Source: Marinilabiliales bacterium
Lineage (GTDB): Bacteria; Bacteroidota; Bacteroidia; Bacteroidales; BM523
Assembly: GCA_002869425.1 (NCBI GenBank)
Contig: PKSZ01000563.1
Span: forward strand, 9,404 to 22,087
Reading direction: 5' to 3'
DNA: 12,684 bases
The first letter of the stretch is position 1, and every line of letters starts with the position of its first letter. A model generated the notes under the pieces. That model had not been told where the DNA came from, ran no database searches, and saw only the letters and a program-made list of their open reading frames with translations. Positions 7,797 to 12,684 of the stretch are shown in pieces. Made by a program: the position numbers and the translations under genes.

Positions 7797-7904
7797 TAAA
7801 ATTAATCAAATACTTTTTATCCTAACTATTTATCATTAATGTTAAATATCAGGTTATGCTCAAAAACGCTTTCAACCCTATAAATATTTTTTATGCAGAC
7901 TAGT

Positions 7905-9293
7905 TTACATTTTATTCTTAGCAATCCATAGTGCCTTATTGAAATCAGGCAAACCGTGACCTCTTTTTACATCCGGTTTATCATATTGATCTGATGATTT
8001 TTTTATGATTTCAATAATTTCCATATTGGATAGTTCAGGATTGGCCTGCCATAAACAAGCCGCCATTCCAGCAATAACAGGGCAGGACAATGAAGTACCC
8101 AGGGATTTTCCATATTTACCATCGGGTTTCTGTACAAAGGTAAACATTCCTTTTGCAGTGATATCAGGCTTTATCCTGTTATCAGCAGTTCTTCCCTTTG
8201 AACTAAAAAATGCAGAACGCCCTCCTCTCCAGCATGCACCAATGGCCAAACAACTATCTGCATCCGCAGGGGCTCCAATTTTTTCCCATGCAGTATGTCC
8301 TTCATTTCCCGCTCCCGTAACCACAATAATTCCTTTGCTGGCAGCAATATCTGCACCGATTGTTGAAATTGCAGTGTTCCCATTCATATCATCGAAGCTA
8401 TAGTTTTGCAAAGTATCATCAAACTGGTGATATGACAATGAGCTATTGATAACATCAACGCCTACACTATCTGCAAATTCTGCTGCACAAACCCAATTAT
8501 ATTCTTCGATAAGGTATTCCGATGATTTGTCTTCAGAGCGCAACAACCAAAAACTTGCTTTTGGCGCAGTACCCACAAATTTTTTGGGATCATTTGCTCC
8601 AATAATAGACAACACACTTGTTCCATGTGCCCCTTTATCAAACACATTTGTATCCTGATCCACAAAATCTTTCCAGCCTAAAATCTGCTTGTTTTTCCAA
8701 AGGTTATCAAATACAGGGTATTCATTTGCCCGAATAAAACCATTATCAATAACGGCAATACTCATTCCTTTACCATCAAAACCTCTTGCATGTAACTGGT
8801 CTCCGTTCAGCATTTTGATCTGATTTTTTCCTTTACCATATTTATATGCTGATCTGAGCTTTTCCCTAGGAGCTTTTTCCAGTAAAGCTTCATAACTTTT
8901 TCCTACCCATTTTTGCTTTTCTTTATGGTTTACAGAATGTGTAATATTTACAAAAGGCAATGTATTTAACTCTTCCAATAACTCTTCATCTGTTGTATAA
9001 ACGATTGCACAATTCAACCATTTTGAAACATTTACAACCTTAAACCCAAGGGACTCAAGCTTTGCAGTATGAGCCTGACTAACAGGCAAATCCTGTTGAG
9101 TTACTGGAATATTAAACCTATTTCGTTTATCAATTGCCCTCTCAGATAAAAACTCCTCTGGTCTATCTGTTTTAAATTGAGAATGTGCTTTATCCTTAAA
9201 ATAAACACAATAATGATCCGGAGATACTCTTAATTGCGAAAACCCTGATACATAAACGAATAACAGCAAGAATACTATTGCAAATTTTTTCAT
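7905..9293 (-). CDS. Secreted S8 (subtilisin-like) serine protease
   Basis: Subtilase of 462 residues, made as an exported precursor. It has a signal peptide (MKKFAIVFLLLFVYVSGFS, 1-19/20), a propeptide of about 100 residues, then the catalytic domain from about 165. The full triad is present: D183 in AVIDNG, H223 in GAHGTS and S401 in LGTSLSCP, with the oxyanion Asn N330 in TGAGNEGH. It should be an active serine endopeptidase. The propeptide segment with KTDRPEEFLSERAIDKRNRF is typical of a Bacteroidota subtilase group. Many members of that group carry a T9SS C-terminal domain; this one stops just after the protease fold (ending WIAKNKM), so it would stay periplasmic or leave by another route. 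The ATG at 9293-9291 directly gives the signal peptide. It is on the same strand as the PAS gene upstream and the small barrel gene downstream. Confidence 0.93.
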   Translation of the reverse strand: MKKFAIVFLLLFVYVSGFSQLRVSPDHYCVYFKDKAHSQFKTDRPEEFLSERAIDKRNRFNIPVTQQDLPVSQAHTAKLESLGFKVVNVSKWLNCAIVYTTDEELLEELNTLPFVNITHSVNHKEKQKWVGKSYEALLEKAPREKLRSAYKYGKGKNQIKMLNGDQLHARGFDGKGMSIAVIDNGFIRANEYPVFDNLWKNKQILGWKDFVDQDTNVFDKGAHGTSVLSIIGANDPKKFVGTAPKASFWLLRSEDKSSEYLIEEYNWVCAAEFADSVGVDVINSSLSYHQFDDTLQNYSFDDMNGNTAISTIGADIAASKGIIVVTGAGNEGHTAWEKIGAPADADSCLAIGACWRGGRSAFFSSKGRTADNRIKPDITAKGMFTFVQKPDGKYGKSLGTSLSCPVIAGMAACLWQANPELSNMEIIEIIKKSSDQYDKPDVKRGHGLPDFNKALWIAKNKM

Positions 9294-9330
9294 GACTTGT
9301 TAAATTTTCACGTAAGACGAACGGAATAAG

Positions 9331-9358
9331 CAAAAGTTACAATAATGGTTTACAACAA
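9331..9358 (-). promoter_or_regulatory. Weak promoter-like element upstream of the S8 protease
   Basis: TAACTTTTG (9339-9331) resembles TAnnTTTG with one extra base, and TTG (9358-9356) lies 16 nt upstream, shorter than the usual spacing. It is about 40 nt from the S8 start. The protease could instead be read through from the PAS gene, since no terminator is visible between them. Confidence 0.22.
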
Positions 9359-9376
9359 AGACTTAACAGGGAAATC

Positions 9377-9862
9377 CTATTGAAATTTTTCTTCAAGATT
9401 TACCAATCGTGTAATATCTTCAATCATTAGAATGATATATTTTTCACGATTATATGTAAAAAGGCGAGAGCTAAACTGCAAATGTTTCATTTCCTTAACT
9501 CCTTTTTGGGTATAAAAAGGTCTTGAAAAATGTTCCTTGTAAATTACCTCATCCTGCAAATAAGATTTCATTGCAGAAATTCTTATATCGCAGGTTTTAC
9601 AATGAGAGGTCTCACCACATTTTTTCGCTTCTTCCACATTGTATGCACAACCAATAACTTCACCACACCGATGGTATAGAATATCTTCTTCCGGTTTGTT
9701 GGAGAAAATGGTTTTCAATGCATCATTATATGCCTGGAGCTCCATCTTATTATTGAGCAGCAATACACAAGAATTAATATTTTGGATTACAAGATTTAGA
9801 AATTCTGATGATTTAGAAAGAATGCTAAAACTAGTATTTGCGAGTGATTTATTATGTACCAT
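9377..9862 (-). CDS. Stand-alone PAS-domain protein with a cysteine cluster
   Basis: A cytoplasmic protein of 161 residues from the ATG at 9862; the frame also permits a GTG at 9907, which adds a hydrophobic 15-residue extension. After a short N-terminal helix, a PAS-like fold runs from about residue 24 (INSCVLLLNNKMELQAYNDALKTIF) to the end (FSSRLFTYNREKYIILMIEDITRL). Inserted is a cysteine-rich segment, CGEVIGCAYN...CGETSHCKTC, with C72, C82, C88 and C91 spaced CX9CX5CX2C, plus C66. I know similar cysteine-bearing PAS domains from larger sensor proteins, where metal binding or redox sensing is suspected. Here no kinase, cyclase or DNA-binding output domain follows, so any signalling must go through a partner. 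The gene lies 86 nt downstream of the large barrel gene with no terminator visible, suggesting one operon. Confidence 0.78.
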   Translation of the reverse strand: MVHNKSLANTSFSILSKSSEFLNLVIQNINSCVLLLNNKMELQAYNDALKTIFSNKPEEDILYHRCGEVIGCAYNVEEAKKCGETSHCKTCDIRISAMKSYLQDEVIYKEHFSRPFYTQKGVKEMKHLQFSSRLFTYNREKYIILMIEDITRLVNLEEKFQ

Positions 9863-9948
9863 AACTTGTAAAATATACTCCAATATACAAAACAGATCAT
9901 AATACACCCAATACTTTTTATATATTTTGGATGTTAAAATGATTTGGA

Positions 9949-11940
9949 TCAGTTCAAATATAAGGCGAAAGACATTCCAACAGATACAAAAGAGCTATAC
10001 ATATAGCTAAGCTCAGAAACAGAAAACTCTGAATACGCAGAAAACTTCATATTATTAAAATAATAATCCAACCCCAACCTCATTTCAGCCTGAAGTCTTT
10101 TCTTGGTTGTATTCATAAGATAATCAGAAAAGTCCATATGATACCAGTCCTCATCATAGATTTCAGATTCCTCATCGTACATCCATGCATAGTAATCCAT
10201 TTTGCTAAACACTCCCTTGGTTGCTCCTTCGTTTTCGTTATAATTCCACTCCTGCTGGTCACTACCGTAAATTAAATACTCATGAAACTCCTTAAGCAGT
10301 TCAGAATCATTAGCACCACCCGCTTCCTGTCTGTACTTTCCCGGTATCCAAAGATTGGCATTAAAACCAATATGACAACCTGCTTTACTTGTTGCATTTA
10401 TTGGAAACATTGTATTGATATTCACTCCCATGGATACTTCATGAAAGTTTTCCAAAAACATCAATTGACGCGTAGATCGGGTTTCAGATCCATATTCCAC
10501 ACCATACTTGGTTTCGTAGGCATTAATTCCTACGCTTATATTTTGATAACCAGGACGAAAATCCACACTTATATTCCTGAAGGGAACATAAGTAATCAAT
10601 CCTGAAATCTTTGGTGTTCTTATAACTGTGTTGATATCGCCACCTTCTAAAAAGAGTGTCCTCCAATAAATATTGGTATCAATTTCATTGTTATCATCAA
10701 TATAATACTCATAAATATAAGACTCTATTAAAAAATTATCTTTATCTGTTCCATTGGGATAAACCTTAGGAAGGTACGGATCTTCAGCCAGGATAGAGTC
10801 TATTCTATACACATCATCATCATCATAGGTATTGTATTCATCATCCATATAAGAACCACCTACATAGAAATATCCTTTATTAAAGAAACTTGGTATATCA
10901 ACGCTCAATCCAAAATGCCATCTATCGGGTTTGGCTTTATACTTTCCAAGTACTTCCGGTTTTAGTGTCATAAGCTTTTCTTCATCAATCTTCTTATTTA
11001 GCTTATAATCTGATATCGTATAATTAAAGAACAAACCATAACTGACTAAATAATTATACTCATCCATTTCGTGCTCATAATATTCATTGATAATTTCTCC
11101 GGAACTTTCTTCCATTCTTTCAGCCTGAATATTGGCGGAGTATCTCATTTCAAACCCCAGTCTAAACCTATGATTCTCTACTCCCAGTAAAGAATTAAAT
11201 GTAACAAGAGAGGAATTTAACCTGGGGAAGTTTTTTGTCAGCTTATATTTATTTTCAAAATTCTCATTGTCGTATACCAGGCCTCTAAAACCCTCGCTAT
11301 ACCATTCAGAATTACCAGACATATATGCAGAATAATAACTTCTGGGGAAAAAAGCACTCAATCCCAAACCATAAAACACCTTTAATTTTCGCTTATTGAA
11401 GAATGAAGATCCGGCAGATAAGCTTATTCGATTATACTGCATCTCTTCATGAAATTTATATGGAATTTCATTTTGCGTTTTATAGCTCGAATAAAAAATA
11501 TTGTAGTAATGATTGTAATACTGCTCATAAGTTGTGAACTCTGTTCCAGCATAATCATTCCAGGCATTTTCCACATCCTGACTTGCCTTTGCATCCAGGT
11601 AGTATTCTGTGTTGTTTGTACTTCCATAAATATCTGCGGTCCAACGCTCAAAGTCATAATCCAACTGCACCCACCATCGTTTTCTGCTTTGGTATCTTAA
11701 AAAAATGGGGATGGTACCTGAAGAACTGAATTTGATGTCATCAAGTGCCATAAATAAAGTATCGCCTGTATTATCAATTGCCTTAAATGTAAGCTGATCA
11801 TAAGCATCAACTCTGTTCAAATACCCTTTTGCACCCAGGCCAAACTTGATACTTTGTGAAAATGCTGCAGCAGATAACAGTACAAGCACTATGGTTATTT
11901 GGAATATCTTAATTTTATGTAAGCGATATGAAACTACCAT
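9949..11940 (-). CDS. Large outer-membrane beta-barrel-like protein (663 aa), unknown function
   Basis: An exported protein I do not recognise as a named family. Residues 1-29 form a signal peptide with a basic start (YRLHKIKIF), a long hydrophobic core and likely cleavage after AAAFSQ. The mature part has many amphipathic strand-like stretches (IKFGLGAKGYLNRV, WWVQLDYDFERW, LKVFYGLGLSAFF, FRLGFEMRYSANI, ISVDFRPGYQNISVGINAY, GCHIGFNANLWIPG) and ends in a strand (FVSVGMSFALYLN), as expected for a barrel. Between them are long loops rich in Tyr, Asp, Glu and Asn, for example about 111-162, 365-425 and 545-605. Its ATG overlaps the stop of the caspase gene by 7 nt (ATGGTAG), so the two are translated from one message. 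No T9SS domain, TonB box or plug domain is seen. Ligand and role are unknown. Confidence 0.83.
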   Translation of the reverse strand: MVVSYRLHKIKIFQITIVLVLLSAAAFSQSIKFGLGAKGYLNRVDAYDQLTFKAIDNTGDTLFMALDDIKFSSSGTIPIFLRYQSRKRWWVQLDYDFERWTADIYGSTNNTEYYLDAKASQDVENAWNDYAGTEFTTYEQYYNHYYNIFYSSYKTQNEIPYKFHEEMQYNRISLSAGSSFFNKRKLKVFYGLGLSAFFPRSYYSAYMSGNSEWYSEGFRGLVYDNENFENKYKLTKNFPRLNSSLVTFNSLLGVENHRFRLGFEMRYSANIQAERMEESSGEIINEYYEHEMDEYNYLVSYGLFFNYTISDYKLNKKIDEEKLMTLKPEVLGKYKAKPDRWHFGLSVDIPSFFNKGYFYVGGSYMDDEYNTYDDDDVYRIDSILAEDPYLPKVYPNGTDKDNFLIESYIYEYYIDDNNEIDTNIYWRTLFLEGGDINTVIRTPKISGLITYVPFRNISVDFRPGYQNISVGINAYETKYGVEYGSETRSTRQLMFLENFHEVSMGVNINTMFPINATSKAGCHIGFNANLWIPGKYRQEAGGANDSELLKEFHEYLIYGSDQQEWNYNENEGATKGVFSKMDYYAWMYDEESEIYDEDWYHMDFSDYLMNTTKKRLQAEMRLGLDYYFNNMKFSAYSEFSVSELSYMYSSFVSVGMSFALYLN

Positions 11941-12684
11941 ATTATAAAATTATTCTTTAAGTTTTCTTTTCTGGATATTGGGTTTTGCTTTCCCCGAGAT
12001 ATTGAAGAAACTTCTCCCCGAAGGTAAACCCTTAATTCGAAAATGGTTATTCTACCATCACCATTTAAATCGGCTTCAAAATCGGAAATTCCTTTTATTA
12101 ATGCATAAGTAAACAATCCGTTACCCCATGCCTGACTTTCCAATGCATATTCAAGTCCGGAAGCTGATGATAAGATATTAGCACCATTACTCAATCTCAT
12201 ATCGGTAAACAACAAGGTTGAAAGATCAAAACTATTGGTATTTACAAAAGACTGACTATTGCCACGATAATCCAATATTTCATTATAACTAACTCCAGTA
12301 CCTGCTGCACGGGTGTTTTTTTCATCTACTTGTTTTGCCTTTTTATCACGGTAAGCGATTAGGGCGTCCTTATCCAGCTCACCGCTATGACAGGCATCAA
12401 TAAACATCAGTTTATTTCTGCACTGCATTTTATCTAGTAATTGTTCAAAAAACGAAAACGGTATACAAGTGCTTGCCATATCCTCAATATCCATTTCATA
12501 CGTAGCCAGGTAATAATTGTAATCCTTATCCAGAACACCATGTCCTGCGAAAAACATTAACACAACATCGTTGAGGCCTGCCTCCATAAGAAACTGATTA
12601 ATTTCCTCCATTTTGTTTCTGCTAACCTCCTCATTCCTTAAATCAAGTTTTCGAATGTTTTTATAGCGTTTGTTTTTAGAAAAA
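11934..12684 (-). CDS. Caspase-family (C14) peptidase domain, N-terminus off the right edge
   Basis: The frame is open to the window edge, so the ATG at 12611 is probably internal. Numbering from that ATG, H24 in FFAGHGVLD and C74 in FIDACHSGE form the catalytic His/Cys dyad of the p20-like caspase fold, so it should be an active cysteine protease. Then come NILSSASGLEYALE and GNGLFTYALIKG, and a perfect 12-residue EF-hand loop, DLNGDGRITIFE (181-192), a possible calcium site. The tail GKQNPISRKENLKNNFIIW resembles the end of Bacteroidota proteins that carry WD40 repeats before a caspase domain; an N-terminal WD40 part here is an inference. No signal peptide can be assessed. The stop overlaps the start of the 663-residue barrel gene, which is the strongest clue to its partner. 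Confidence 0.9.
   Translation of the reverse strand, partial: FSKNKRYKNIRKLDLRNEEVSRNKMEEINQFLMEAGLNDVVLMFFAGHGVLDKDYNYYLATYEMDIEDMASTCIPFSFFEQLLDKMQCRNKLMFIDACHSGELDKDALIAYRDKKAKQVDEKNTRAAGTGVSYNEILDYRGNSQSFVNTNSFDLSTLLFTDMRLSNGANILSSASGLEYALESQAWGNGLFTYALIKGISDFEADLNGDGRITIFELRVYLRGEVSSISRGKQNPISRKENLKNNFIIW

Noticed and set aside
8005-8403. 132-codon plus-strand open frame inside the S8 protease gene
   Set aside because: It is antisense to a well-supported protease with a full catalytic triad and is a codon-bias shadow of that gene.
9863-9907. GTG start for the PAS protein
   Set aside because: It has no ribosome binding site and adds a short hydrophobic stretch not needed for the PAS fold. 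The ATG at 9862 is preferred, though not proven.
10814-10828. Short ATC trinucleotide run
   Set aside because: It encodes four consecutive Asp residues in an acidic loop of the large barrel protein. It is too short to suggest a phase-variable repeat.

Overview
The window comes from a chromosome of the phylum Bacteroidota. Three things point there: an AT-rich sequence, a surface protein ending in a type IX secretion (T9SS) sorting domain (DVYPNPF...), and a promoter of the Bacteroidota pattern (TTG, 19 nt, TAnnTTTG) upstream of the epimerase gene. Most starts lack a strong Shine-Dalgarno sequence. I cannot place it below phylum from this sequence alone. No rRNA, tRNA, CRISPR array, insertion sequence or phage gene is visible.

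Left part (1-2699). A sugar-nucleotide epimerase/dehydratase gene (minus strand) runs directly into a short-chain polyprenyl diphosphate synthase gene with one nucleotide between stop and start. The synthase runs off the left edge. A clear promoter lies upstream of the epimerase. Divergent from this pair is an AEC-family membrane permease. Between the permease and the next gene is a possible 35-residue single-membrane-span peptide starting at TTG.

Middle (2956-6952). A secreted zinc aminopeptidase (M28) on the minus strand is divergent from a large T9SS cargo gene. The cargo encodes a signal peptide, a P-domain, a carboxypeptidase-regulatory/SdrD-like domain, a DUF11-like domain, a YDPNDK (DUF7619-type) domain and a C-terminal sorting domain. 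It is interrupted by one in-frame TAA at 5222-5224 with the frame intact on both sides, so it looks like one gene hit by a single nonsense change. A strong intrinsic terminator follows it.

Right part (7032-12684), all minus strand. In transcription order: the C-terminal caspase (C14) domain of a protein whose N-terminus lies beyond the right edge; a 663-residue outer-membrane barrel protein whose start overlaps the caspase stop by 7 nt; a stand-alone PAS protein with a four-cysteine cluster; a secreted subtilisin-like (S8) protease without a T9SS domain; and a small outer-membrane barrel protein. The caspase and the barrel are almost certainly co-transcribed, and the PAS gene may belong to the same unit.

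Most of the window is ordinary envelope and secretion biology. The best leads are the caspase/barrel/PAS cluster, the interrupted T9SS cargo gene and the possible small membrane peptide.
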